From DATGLG01 sp035294245 (GTDB lineage Bacteria > Pseudomonadota > Alphaproteobacteria > JACZXZ01), in assembly GCA_035294245.1 (NCBI GenBank), contig DATGLG010000068.1:1-64000 (forward strand): 64,000 bases of DNA. The letters are read 5' to 3'. Each line of letters begins with the position of its first letter. Position 1 is the first letter of the stretch. Position numbers and translations under genes: made by a program. Below are positions 46,152 to 56,820 of the stretch, in pieces. The notes beneath the pieces are model-generated. The model worked only from the letters and a program-made list of their open reading frames with translations. It ran no database searches and was not told the origin of the DNA.

Positions 46152-46424
46152 TCAGTTCACGGCATCCTTCAAGCCCTTTCCGGCCGTGAACTTCGGGCGC
46201 TTCGAAGCCGGAATGTTGATCTTTTCGCCGGTACGCGGGTTGCGTCCCTCACTTGCCGCCCGCTTCGCGACCGTGAAGGTGCCGAAGCCCACCAGCCGAA
46301 CCTCTTCCCCCTTCTTGAGTGAGTCCGCAATCGAGTCGAACGTCGCATCGACAGCCTTGGTGGCATCCGCCTTGGACAAATCGGTCTTCTCTGCAACCGC
46401 AGCGATCAGGTCGTTCTTATTCAC
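46152..46424 (-). CDS. hup: DNA-binding protein HU
   Basis: Histone-like dimer that bends DNA. 90 residues, the exact family length, from the GTG at 46424 (reads M/V-NKNDLIAAVAEKTDLSK), preceded by AAGGGGGT. The beta-arm segment GRNPRTGEKINIPASKRPKF is complete with the intercalating Pro. It follows lon, the common alphaproteobacterial order, and has its own promoter and terminator. Confidence 0.95.
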   Translation of the reverse strand: MNKNDLIAAVAEKTDLSKADATKAVDATFDSIADSLKKGEEVRLVGFGTFTVAKRAASEGRNPRTGEKINIPASKRPKFTAGKGLKDAVN

Positions 46425-46492
46425 CTCAAGACCCCCTTCTGGAGTGAAAGGTACGCCGAAAATGCAGGAGCAGTTCACGCGAAAGCGGCAAC

Positions 46493-46522
46493 ATCTTAGA
46501 CTTGCCGTTCCTGAGGCGTCAA
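46493..46522 (-). promoter_or_regulatory. hup promoter
   Basis: -35 TTGACG (46517-46522), 18-base spacer, -10 TAAGAT (46493-46498), giving a leader of about 60 bases before the GTG. Both boxes match sigma-70 consensus well. It separates hup from lon transcription. Confidence 0.6.
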
Positions 46523-46613
46523 TTGGAAGGCAGGACTTTAGTACTTTCGCGGTTTTCGCGAGAAATTACGCAAAAGGCTGCACAACGAGATGCGGGTAAA
46601 TCCGACGCCATCT

Positions 46614-49022
<2,409 letters not shown>

Positions 49023-49088
49023 TCTACCTCATAACCCGGCTGGAGCCGGTTCTCTTGCTGGAAACCAAGGCCTCGTCTTCCGATGACA

Positions 49089-49120
49089 CTTAAGTGGCAC
49101 CGACGAACAGCGGGATCAAG
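49089..49120 (-). promoter_or_regulatory. Possible heat-shock-type lon promoter
   Basis: CTTGAT (49115-49120) and CCACTTAAG (49089-49097) on the minus strand, 17-18 bases apart, loosely resemble alphaproteobacterial sigma-32 sites, about 65 bases before lon. The downstream box overlaps the 10-base palindrome CACTTAAGTG (49087-49096), which could instead be a regulator site. Confidence 0.3.
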
Positions 49121-49147
49121 AGAAGCTCTGCCGACCAAGCTCGGCGG

Positions 49148-50413
49148 TCACGCGCTCGAGCCGAGATCGCTCTGGCGATCGGCATAGATTTGCAGCGGCT
49201 TCGCGCGCCCCTCCACGACTTCGCGATTGATGACCACCTCCTCGACGCCGTCGAGACTCGGCAAATCGAACATTGTGTCGAGGAGAATGCCTTCCATGAT
49301 GGAGCGCAGTCCGCGTGCGCCGGTCTTGCGGAGAATAGCCTTGGTCGCGATCGAGCGCATGGCTTCCTCCGTGAAGCCAAGCTTCACACCTTCCATCTCG
49401 AAGAGCCGCTGATATTGCTTGATGAGCGCGTTCTTCGGCTTGACCAGAATCTCGACGAGCGCCGCCTCGTCGAGGTCGTCGAGGGTGGCCACGACTGGAA
49501 GTCGGCCGATGAATTCGGGAATGAGGCCGAATTTCAGCAAGTCCTCTGGCTCGACGTCACGGAGGATCTCTCCGGTCTGTCGCTCTTCCGGACCGCGGAC
49601 GTCGGCGCCGAAGCCGATCGAAGACCCGCGCTGACGCTGAGCGATGATTTTCTCCAATCCCGCAAAGGCGCCCCCGCAAATGAACAGGATGTTCGTGGTA
49701 TCGACCTGCAGGAATTCCTGCTGAGGATGTTTTCGTCCACCCTGAGGCGGGACACTGGCCACAGTCCCTTCCATGATCTTCAGAAGGGCCTGCTGCACGC
49801 CCTCCCCCGATACGTCGCGGGTGATCGAGGGATTGTCGGATTTACGCGAAATCTTATCGACCTCGTCGATATAGACGATGCCGCGCTGCGCCCGCTCCAC
49901 ATTGTAGTCCGCCGCTTGCAGCAGCTTGAGGATGATGTTCTCGACGTCCTCGCCCACATAGCCGGCCTCGGTCAGGGTCGTTGCGTCGGCCATGGTGAAA
50001 GGCACGTCGATGATGCGCGCGAGGGTCTGAGCGAGCAGGGTCTTCCCCGAGCCGGTCGGCCCTACCAGCAGGATATTCGACTTGGCTAGCTCGACGTCGT
50101 TGTTCTTGGCGCCATGAGCGAGCCGCTTGTAATGGTTATGGACGGCGACGGAGAGAACTTTCTTGGCGTGAGTCTGCCCAATCACGTAGTCGTCGAGAAC
50201 CATCCGGATATCGCGCGGCGACGGCACCCCGTCACGAGAGCGGACCAGGGTGGTCTTATGCTCTTCGCGAATGATATCCATGCAAAGCTCGACGCACTCG
50301 TCGCAGATAAATACCGTGGGACCCGCAATCAACTTCCGAACCTCGTGCTGACTCTTTCCGCAGAAAGAGCAGTACAAGGTGTTCTTGGAATCACCACTGG
50401 AGGATTTATTCAT
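49148..50413 (-). CDS. clpX: ATP-dependent unfoldase ClpX
   Basis: AAA+ hexamer that recognises and unfolds substrates for ClpP. 421 residues. The N-terminal zinc domain has Cys15, Cys18, Cys37 and Cys40; Walker A GPTGSGKT is near residue 118, and the pore and IGF-type ClpP-docking loop region (SIGFGAD) follow. It is 199 bases from clpP, a gap that holds an inverted repeat (50483-50502) with T-rich flank on the plus strand, so clpX may have its own promoter. Confidence 0.97.
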   Translation of the reverse strand: MNKSSSGDSKNTLYCSFCGKSQHEVRKLIAGPTVFICDECVELCMDIIREEHKTTLVRSRDGVPSPRDIRMVLDDYVIGQTHAKKVLSVAVHNHYKRLAHGAKNNDVELAKSNILLVGPTGSGKTLLAQTLARIIDVPFTMADATTLTEAGYVGEDVENIILKLLQAADYNVERAQRGIVYIDEVDKISRKSDNPSITRDVSGEGVQQALLKIMEGTVASVPPQGGRKHPQQEFLQVDTTNILFICGGAFAGLEKIIAQRQRGSSIGFGADVRGPEERQTGEILRDVEPEDLLKFGLIPEFIGRLPVVATLDDLDEAALVEILVKPKNALIKQYQRLFEMEGVKLGFTEEAMRSIATKAILRKTGARGLRSIMEGILLDTMFDLPSLDGVEEVVINREVVEGRAKPLQIYADRQSDLGSSA

Positions 50414-50612
50414 ACCGACACCGCCGAGAGGAAGGCCGCCTATCGCAGCTCCTCAATGTTAACCGGGGGTACACCTTGGGACAATGGCTAAAAACGGCCA
50501 TTTTTGTCAGTCGCTCGAGGTCCCAGGCTTTCCGCGGGCCCACATTACAGCAGATTTAAGTCTTGCCACCGAGTAATCAACATTCCGTTAATGATCCGGG
50601 GCGAGGTGGGGC

Positions 50613-51260
50613 TTATTCCCGCTTCGACGCCGCATCCGCCTCGGCAGGAAGCGGGCGATTAACCACAACCTGATCGATGAGGCCGAAATCGCGCGCCTCC
50701 TCGGGGGACAGGAACTTGTCCCGCTCGACGGCTGTTTCGATCACGCTCAGAGGCTGGCCCGTGTGCTTGACATAAATCTGGTTTAGCCGGGTCCGGAGTT
50801 GCAGGATCTCACGGGCCTGGATCTCGATATCCGTCGCCTGCCCCTGGGCGCCGCCCGAGGGCTGATGAATCATGATACGCGCGTTGGGCAGCGCGAAGCG
50901 CTTGCCTTTTGCCCCAGCCGCCAGAAGCAGTGAGCCCATGCTCGCCGCCTGTCCGATGCAGACCGTCATGATGTCAGGGCGCACATATTGCATGGTGTCG
51001 TAGATGGCGAGGCCGGATGTCACGACACCTCCAGGTGAATTGATATAGAAGAAAATGTCCTTGCTGGGGTTCTCGGATTCGAGAAAGAGCAGCTGAGCGC
51101 AGATGAGACTCGCAACGCCGTCATTGACCGGACCGGTCATGAAGATGATTCGCTCCTTCAGAAGTCGGGAGTAGATGTCGTAAGAGCGTTCCCCTCGGCT
51201 GGTCTGTTCGACCACCATCGGGATCAGGTAGTTCATCTGTGGCTCGATCCGGTCAACCAT
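50613..51260 (-). CDS. clpP: ATP-dependent Clp protease proteolytic subunit
   Basis: Barrel serine protease working with ClpX. 215 residues. Catalytic Ser107 in GQAASMGS and His132 in IMIHQPSGG are present, with the triad Asp further on in the C-terminal third. A short N-terminal propeptide is likely. It lies 51 bases after tig. Confidence 0.97.
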   Translation of the reverse strand: MVDRIEPQMNYLIPMVVEQTSRGERSYDIYSRLLKERIIFMTGPVNDGVASLICAQLLFLESENPSKDIFFYINSPGGVVTSGLAIYDTMQYVRPDIMTVCIGQAASMGSLLLAAGAKGKRFALPNARIMIHQPSGGAQGQATDIEIQAREILQLRTRLNQIYVKHTGQPLSVIETAVERDKFLSPEEARDFGLIDQVVVNRPLPAEADAASKRE

Positions 51261-51311
51261 CGGGCGTCTATTCCTTCCGTAAGCGGCTGAGCATCCAACG
51301 GGCGATACGTT

Positions 51312-52706
51312 CTAGGCCTTCTTCCCCTCGGTCTTCTTGCGGCCACCGGCCTTCTTGGGCCCCCTCGAAGGAGCGTCTCCCGTACTCTCTTCGCTCCTTT
51401 CGAGCAATTCCGCCGGCGAGACCTTATGTTCCTTGGGCTTCGCCAGTTCGAGAATGAAGTCCACCACCTTCGACTCGAATAATGGAGCACGAAGCTGAGC
51501 CAAGGCCTCGGGCGAATTCTTGAAATATTCCAGCACCTGGCGCTCCTGCCCGGGAAAGCGGCGAGCCTCCTCGACCATGGCGCGATTCACTTCCTCGGCG
51601 GCCACAGTAATATTGTGCCGCTGACCCACTTCGGAAAGGAGGAGACCAAGTCGGACGCGCCTCTCCGCGATTGAGCGATAATCGGCCTTGAGCTCCTCCT
51701 CGCTCTTCTTCGCTTCATCGGGATCGAGCTGGCCCTGTTTCTTGCTCTCTTCGACTTGCCGCCAGATTTGATCGAACTCGAGATCGACCATGCCCTTCGG
51801 CACCTCGAAGTGGTGGGCCTCGGCGAGGGCGTCAAGCAACGCTCGCTTGAGCCGCAATTTCGAGACCTCCCCATATTCCCGCTCGATGCGCTCGCGCATG
51901 GTCTTGCGCAGCGCGTCGAGGTTCTCGAGCCCCATCGCCTCCGCCAATTCATCGTCGATCTTGGCGGGAAGAGGAACCCGTACTTCCTTAACCGCGATCG
52001 CAAAAGCGGCGCGCTTGCCCCGCAACTTCTCCGCGGCATAATCCTCTGGGAACGTCACCTCGATTGTCTTGTTGGAGTCGGTCGTGACACCTTCCAACTG
52101 CTCTTCGAAGCCCGGAATGAACTGGCCGGAGCCGAGCTCGAGATAATATCCCTCCGCCTCCCCGCCGGGGAATGGCGCCCCGTCGACCGTGCCCTTATAG
52201 TCGATCACCACCACATCGCCCTTCGTCGCCGTGTGGCCTTCCGGCGCCGGATCGGTCTTCTTGTATTGAGCCGCCAGCCGCTCGAGAGCGTCTTCCACCT
52301 CCTTGTCGGGAACGTCGACGACGAAGCGTTCGAGCTCGAGCTTGGTGAAGTCCATCGGCTCGATCTGGGGCAGGACCTCGATAGCCATCTTGAATTCGAG
52401 GTCATTGCCCCTCTCAAAAGAGGTGATTTCGATTTGCGGCCGCAGCGCGGGACGCAACCCCTTCTCCGTGATGGCCCGATTGGAGCCATCGGATACGGCT
52501 TGCTGCACGACCTCGCCCAGCACCGCATCGCCATATCGCTTCTTGAGAACCCCCAACGGCACTTTGCCCGGGCGGAAGCCGGGGACGCGAACTTCTCGCG
52601 CCAGCTCACTGAGGCGGCGGTCGATTTTGTCCTCGATATCTTTGGCCGAGAGAACAACTTTGAATTCGTGCTTGAGGCCGTCCAGCGCCGTTTGCGTAAT
52701 TTCCAT
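51312..52706 (-). CDS. tig: Trigger factor
   Basis: Ribosome-bound chaperone and prolyl isomerase. 464 residues from the ATG at 52706; the open frame continues upstream into tRNA-Leu and is rejected. Ribosome-binding domain with the GFRPGKVP signature, FKBP domain (from KGDVVVIDYKGTVDG, about 150-240) and the helical C-terminal domain are in order. The tail is Lys/Gly-rich. Confidence 0.96.
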   Translation of the reverse strand: MEITQTALDGLKHEFKVVLSAKDIEDKIDRRLSELAREVRVPGFRPGKVPLGVLKKRYGDAVLGEVVQQAVSDGSNRAITEKGLRPALRPQIEITSFERGNDLEFKMAIEVLPQIEPMDFTKLELERFVVDVPDKEVEDALERLAAQYKKTDPAPEGHTATKGDVVVIDYKGTVDGAPFPGGEAEGYYLELGSGQFIPGFEEQLEGVTTDSNKTIEVTFPEDYAAEKLRGKRAAFAIAVKEVRVPLPAKIDDELAEAMGLENLDALRKTMRERIEREYGEVSKLRLKRALLDALAEAHHFEVPKGMVDLEFDQIWRQVEESKKQGQLDPDEAKKSEEELKADYRSIAERRVRLGLLLSEVGQRHNITVAAEEVNRAMVEEARRFPGQERQVLEYFKNSPEALAQLRAPLFESKVVDFILELAKPKEHKVSPAELLERSEESTGDAPSRGPKKAGGRKKTEGKKA

Positions 52707-52809
52707 AGGGATCCCAGAATGCTTGTAGCCGAAGTTGTGGCGCTTTCTGCCGCATTGTGGCTCGATGGCGGGACCGCCGGCTCGGCGGTGCCGTCGCGAG
52801 CGCCGCGGC

Positions 52810-52896
52810 TGGTGCGGGCGGAGGGACTTGAACCCCCACGACCTCGCGGTCACCAGGACCTAAACCTGGCGCGTCTACCAGTTCCGCCACGCCCGC
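52810..52896 (-). tRNA. tRNA-Leu (anticodon TAG)
   Basis: 87-base class II tRNA with encoded CCA and a long variable arm. Acceptor GCGGGCG pairs perfectly with CGCCCGC, discriminator A73. Anticodon loop TTTAGGT gives TAG. It lies about 100 bases upstream of tig on the same strand. Confidence 0.95.
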
Positions 52897-52910
52897 AGCG
52901 CGAGCCGGAA

Positions 52911-52939
52911 TGGCTACCCGTTCGGGCGGGCCGCGTCAA
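52911..52939 (-). promoter_or_regulatory. tRNA-Leu promoter
   Basis: -35 TTGACG (52934-52939), 17-base spacer, -10 position TAGCCA (52911-52916). The -35 is good and the -10 poor. The predicted start is a few bases before the tRNA. It may also supply tig, since no clear promoter was found in the 103-base gap. Confidence 0.4.
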
Positions 52940-52961
52940 TGTCCAGTGCGCGGGGCAGCTT

Positions 52962-55346
52962 CTAAGGCTTCGCTTGGCGCGGTTCAAGGGTGGTTTCGCC
53001 GCTGGCGCGCTCAAGGCTTGCGGTCGCGGCGGCATCGAGGATTGCCTCGGTGCCCAGTCCGTAGGCATGGTAAAGGTCGGCCGTATCACCGGATTGCCCG
53101 AAGTGATCGACACCCAGCGGGTAAATGCGATGCTGAGCCACGGAACCGAGCCATGAGAGCGTTGCCGGGTGTCCGTCGATGACTGAAACGAGAGCGGCGT
53201 CGCTCCCGAGCCGCCCCAGAAGCCTGGCAATATGGCTCCCACCACGCTTTCTGCGCCAATCACCATGGAGGCGGCTCACGGATGTGACCGCCAGGAGCCC
53301 CGCGCCCGGCACGTCCTCCGTGATCTGGCGATGCGCTTCGCGGGCTTCCGCGGCGATGGCGCCCGTATAGACGACGGCCAGCTCCGCCCCGTCGGACGGT
53401 GGCACCATCCAATAGGCTCCGGAGAGAAGCGCATCGATTGTTGGCCGGTCGAGCATCCTTTGTGGTTGTTCAAGAACTCTCGTCGACAATCTCAGGTAGA
53501 TTGAACTGCCCTCTGGCTCCTGAATGTGGGCGAATCCCCACCGCATGATCTCGGCCAGCTCATCCACGTAAGCGGGCTCGAAGGTCTCGAGATTCGGCAA
53601 CCCAAGGCCGACAAGTGGCGTTCCGATTGATTGGTGCGCCCCTCCCTCCGGCGCCAGCGTGATGCCCGACGGCGTTCCTACCAGCATGAATCGGGCATCT
53701 TGATAGAGGGCGTAGTTGAAAGCGTCGAGGCCGCGATTGACGAAGGGATCGTAAAGTGTGCCGATCGGCAACAGCCTCGCACCGAACAGCGGGCCCGAAA
53801 GGCCGAGAGCTGCTAGGAGAATGAACAGATTCGTTTCGGCGATCCCAAGTTCGATGTGCTGTCCGTTCGGCGACTGCGCCCAGCGTTGGGCGGAGACCAC
53901 GCGCTCCTCGCGAAAAATGTCCTCTTGCCGCGTCCTCGAAAACACGCCGCGGCGATTCACCCAGGGGCCCAAGTTCGTTGACACCGTCACGTCCGGAGAC
54001 GTCGTCACAATGCGCGCGGCGAAGTCGCCATCGGCACGTGCTACCTCGTTGAGAATGCGCCCGAACCCATCTTGTGTCGACATGCGCGCCTCTCGCGGCC
54101 GCGGCAGGCTCGGCGGTACCGCGATCCGCTGAGTCTCATAGCGGCGCGGGAACCGCTGAGCGAAGGGAACGCGAGCCAAGAACGCCTCGAGCACTTCCGG
54201 CGGGAGATCGAGCCCGGCGAAGCGATCCCATTCGCGCCCCTCTTCGATGCGCATGGCCGTCTTGAACCGCGCCATTTGCTCGAGGTTCATAAGCCCCGCG
54301 TGATTGTCCTTATGCCCGGCAAGCGGCAGGCCGAAGCCCTTGATCGTGTAAGCGATAAAACAGGTCGGCTCGTCGCCGCCGGCGGTCGCAAACGCCTCCA
54401 ACACCGCCTCCATGTCATGGCCGGCGAGATTGGTCATGAGCTCGTGGAGGCGATCGTCATCATGGCTGTCGAGCATGGCTCGGATCGCCTCGTTTCGGCC
54501 GAGGTCGGCTTCGAGATGGGCGCGCCACCCCGCGCCGCCTTTGAAGCAAAGCGCCGAATAGAGTGAATTAGGACAGGCATCGATCCAATCCCTCAAGATC
54601 TCGCCGCCTGGGCGAGCGAAGGCGGCCTGAAGGCGCTTGCCGTATTTGAGGGTCACCACGCGCCATTTCATGGCGTGGAAAAGGCTGTCGAAGCGGCTGT
54701 AGAGGCGATCCGCAATCACATTATCGAGGCTCTGACGATTGTAATCGATCACCCACCAGATGTTTCGGAGGTCATGCTTCCAACTCTCGAGCAACGCCTC
54801 GAAAACATTCCCCTCATCGAGCTCCGCGTCGCCGACGATGGCCACCATACGCCCCGGCTGACTTTCCGACGGCGCGAGCCCTTTCATCTGGACATAGTCC
54901 TGAACGAGCGAGGCAAAGCTCGTCATCGCCACACCGAGGCCGACCGACCCGGTCGAGAAATCGACGTCGTCGATGTCTTTGGTTCGCGACGGGTAGGATT
55001 GAGCCCCGCCAAAAGCACGAAAGGCTTCGAGCTTCGCCTGTTCCTGATGCCCGAGCAGATATTGGATGGCGTGGAAGACCGGGCTTGCGTGAGGCTTGAC
55101 GGCAACGCGGTCTTGCGCGCGCAAGACATGGAAATAGAGTGCGGTCATCAAGGTGACGACCGAGGCGGAAGAGGCTTGGTGGCCGCCGACCTTGAGACCG
55201 TCGCGGCTCTCGCGCAGATGATTGGCGTTGTGAATGGTCCAGGCGGAGAGCCATAGGACCTTGCGCTCGAGCTCGCGAAGACACTTGAGCTCTTCGGGCG
55301 AGATCGCGGCAAGGCTTGACGCGGCGAGGGAGGCGGTGTCGGGCAT
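52962..55346 (-). CDS. AceE-like thiamine-diphosphate enzyme (transketolase / homodimeric E1 family)
   Basis: 794 residues with the whole homodimeric 2-oxoacid dehydrogenase E1 or transketolase layout. The ThDP motif begins GDAELDEG at Gly172-Asp173 and ends at Asn203; the second domain has ELGIAETN with the cofactor-activating Glu near residue 500; a C-terminal transketolase domain follows. It is closer to AceE than to transketolase around the ThDP motif but about 90 residues shorter than E. coli AceE. Substrate unknown: no E2 or E3 gene is nearby. It lies 46 bases after malonyl-CoA decarboxylase. Confidence 0.8.
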   Translation of the reverse strand: MPDTASLAASSLAAISPEELKCLRELERKVLWLSAWTIHNANHLRESRDGLKVGGHQASSASVVTLMTALYFHVLRAQDRVAVKPHASPVFHAIQYLLGHQEQAKLEAFRAFGGAQSYPSRTKDIDDVDFSTGSVGLGVAMTSFASLVQDYVQMKGLAPSESQPGRMVAIVGDAELDEGNVFEALLESWKHDLRNIWWVIDYNRQSLDNVIADRLYSRFDSLFHAMKWRVVTLKYGKRLQAAFARPGGEILRDWIDACPNSLYSALCFKGGAGWRAHLEADLGRNEAIRAMLDSHDDDRLHELMTNLAGHDMEAVLEAFATAGGDEPTCFIAYTIKGFGLPLAGHKDNHAGLMNLEQMARFKTAMRIEEGREWDRFAGLDLPPEVLEAFLARVPFAQRFPRRYETQRIAVPPSLPRPREARMSTQDGFGRILNEVARADGDFAARIVTTSPDVTVSTNLGPWVNRRGVFSRTRQEDIFREERVVSAQRWAQSPNGQHIELGIAETNLFILLAALGLSGPLFGARLLPIGTLYDPFVNRGLDAFNYALYQDARFMLVGTPSGITLAPEGGAHQSIGTPLVGLGLPNLETFEPAYVDELAEIMRWGFAHIQEPEGSSIYLRLSTRVLEQPQRMLDRPTIDALLSGAYWMVPPSDGAELAVVYTGAIAAEAREAHRQITEDVPGAGLLAVTSVSRLHGDWRRKRGGSHIARLLGRLGSDAALVSVIDGHPATLSWLGSVAQHRIYPLGVDHFGQSGDTADLYHAYGLGTEAILDAAATASLERASGETTLEPRQAKP

Positions 55347-55392
55347 GCCGCGAATAATACGTCGCCCCCTGCTCCGAAGCCAGCGCTGCCGG

Positions 55393-56820
55393 TTACTTCA
55401 ACAAAGTGCGAACCGCGGCGGCCATCGCCACCTTGCCTTCCCCGGTATAGGCCTCGTGATTGGTCTCAATATCGGCGTGCCGATAGCGATAATTGACCAT
55501 GATGCCATAGGCCTGAGCGATTCCTTTGGCCGAGCGATCCGCAAGCCAGTTGATCTGCTCGATACGGGCGCCGTTGGACAGGTGGAAGTGCGCGACGGGA
55601 TCGAGCGCCTTGCCGTTTTCTCGCTTTGCTTCCGCGAGATAACGCGCGCAGAGCCGCGTCAGGGGCGCGCGAAGGCTCTTGGCCACTTCCGCATTGTCGG
55701 GCCAGGCCGGAAGGTTGAGCAGCGTCTCGAAAGCCCCGTCATCGCCGACCCCGATCGGAAGTGCTGCGATGGCCCTGCGCTCAGCGGGCAGCAAGAGATC
55801 GGGATGCCCGGCCTTGAGCTGTCCCTCGAGCCAGGCGCGGAACCCCGGTATTGGCGACAATGTCGCGTAATCCTTGAGATTCCTGAACTCGGCCACCAAC
55901 TCGTCGACCACGCGCTTGATCAGAAAGCCGCCGAAGCTGATCCCTACGAGCCCCCTTTGCGCGTTGGAGATGGAATAAAAGATGGCCGTGTCGGCATTTT
56001 GCGGGTCCTGGATGGGTGCATCCTGATCGAGCAGCCGTTGGATGTTATTGGCAAGGCCGTGATGGAGGGCAACCTCAACGAAGATCAGAGGTTCATCCGG
56101 CATGCGCGGATGAAAGAATGCAAAGCAGCGGCGATCGGAATCGAGCCGGTTTTTGAGATCGTTCCAGCCGTGGATCTCGTGCACGGCTTCATAGGCGATA
56201 AGCTTCTCGAGGAGCGCCGCTGGCGAATCCCAGGTGATGCGCCGGAGCTCGAGAAAACCGATGTCGAACCACGACGCGAGCAGATTCTTGAGATCTGCTT
56301 CCAGACCCTCCAAGGCCGGGTCCCCTTTGCCGATCTGCAGAAGCTCGGCGCGAAGATCCACAAGAAATTTAACGCCGTCCGGCAGCGCATTGAATTGCAT
56401 AAGTAATTTCCTCTGCGGCGGTTCCAGTGCCGCCCGCAGGGCATGCTCCGCGCGGCGGCGCGCCGCCTCGCTGCCATCGGTTTTGCGCATCGCTTCGATG
56501 GCGCGGTCTACGGCTGCACGGTCCAAGTCGAACTCGGTCGCGAGGATGCGTAGAAAACGCCGCCGCCCCTCCTTGTTCAGGGTCAGATAAGCGCGGCCGA
56601 GCGAGGCCGCCCGCGCGCGCGCCGAGACCTCTCCACCCCGCCCCTCAAGGCAATCCCGCATCTGCTCGCGAAGATGATGTGCATCCTCGTCGAGCAGATT
56701 GGGATTGGGGGCGAGGTTTGCAGCGAAGACGCCGGCGGCGGTATCCGCAATCTCCTGCCAGGCGCCGCGGAGGTTGCGCAGGGTGCGATCGAGAAAATTG
56801 GCTTTTTCCGTGGGCTTCAT
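55393..56820 (-). CDS. Malonyl-CoA decarboxylase
   Basis: Converts malonyl-CoA to acetyl-CoA and CO2. 475 residues from the ATG at 56820, which overlaps the upstream stop as ATGA. The N-terminal helical domain and the C-terminal acetyltransferase-like catalytic domain are present, with SISNAQRGLVGISFGGF and HFHLSNGARIEQINW carrying the expected Ser and His. Proposed physiological roles in the family are malonate use and control of malonyl-CoA level; which applies here is not shown. Confidence 0.93.
   Translation of the reverse strand: MKPTEKANFLDRTLRNLRGAWQEIADTAAGVFAANLAPNPNLLDEDAHHLREQMRDCLEGRGGEVSARARAASLGRAYLTLNKEGRRRFLRILATEFDLDRAAVDRAIEAMRKTDGSEAARRRAEHALRAALEPPQRKLLMQFNALPDGVKFLVDLRAELLQIGKGDPALEGLEADLKNLLASWFDIGFLELRRITWDSPAALLEKLIAYEAVHEIHGWNDLKNRLDSDRRCFAFFHPRMPDEPLIFVEVALHHGLANNIQRLLDQDAPIQDPQNADTAIFYSISNAQRGLVGISFGGFLIKRVVDELVAEFRNLKDYATLSPIPGFRAWLEGQLKAGHPDLLLPAERRAIAALPIGVGDDGAFETLLNLPAWPDNAEVAKSLRAPLTRLCARYLAEAKRENGKALDPVAHFHLSNGARIEQINWLADRSAKGIAQAYGIMVNYRYRHADIETNHEAYTGEGKVAMAAAVRTLLK

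Noticed and set aside
50483..50502. AATGGC/GCCATT inverted repeat between clpP and clpX as a terminator
   Set aside because: The T-run is on the plus strand, while both genes read minus; a 6-bp stem is weak. Kept only as a remark under clpX.
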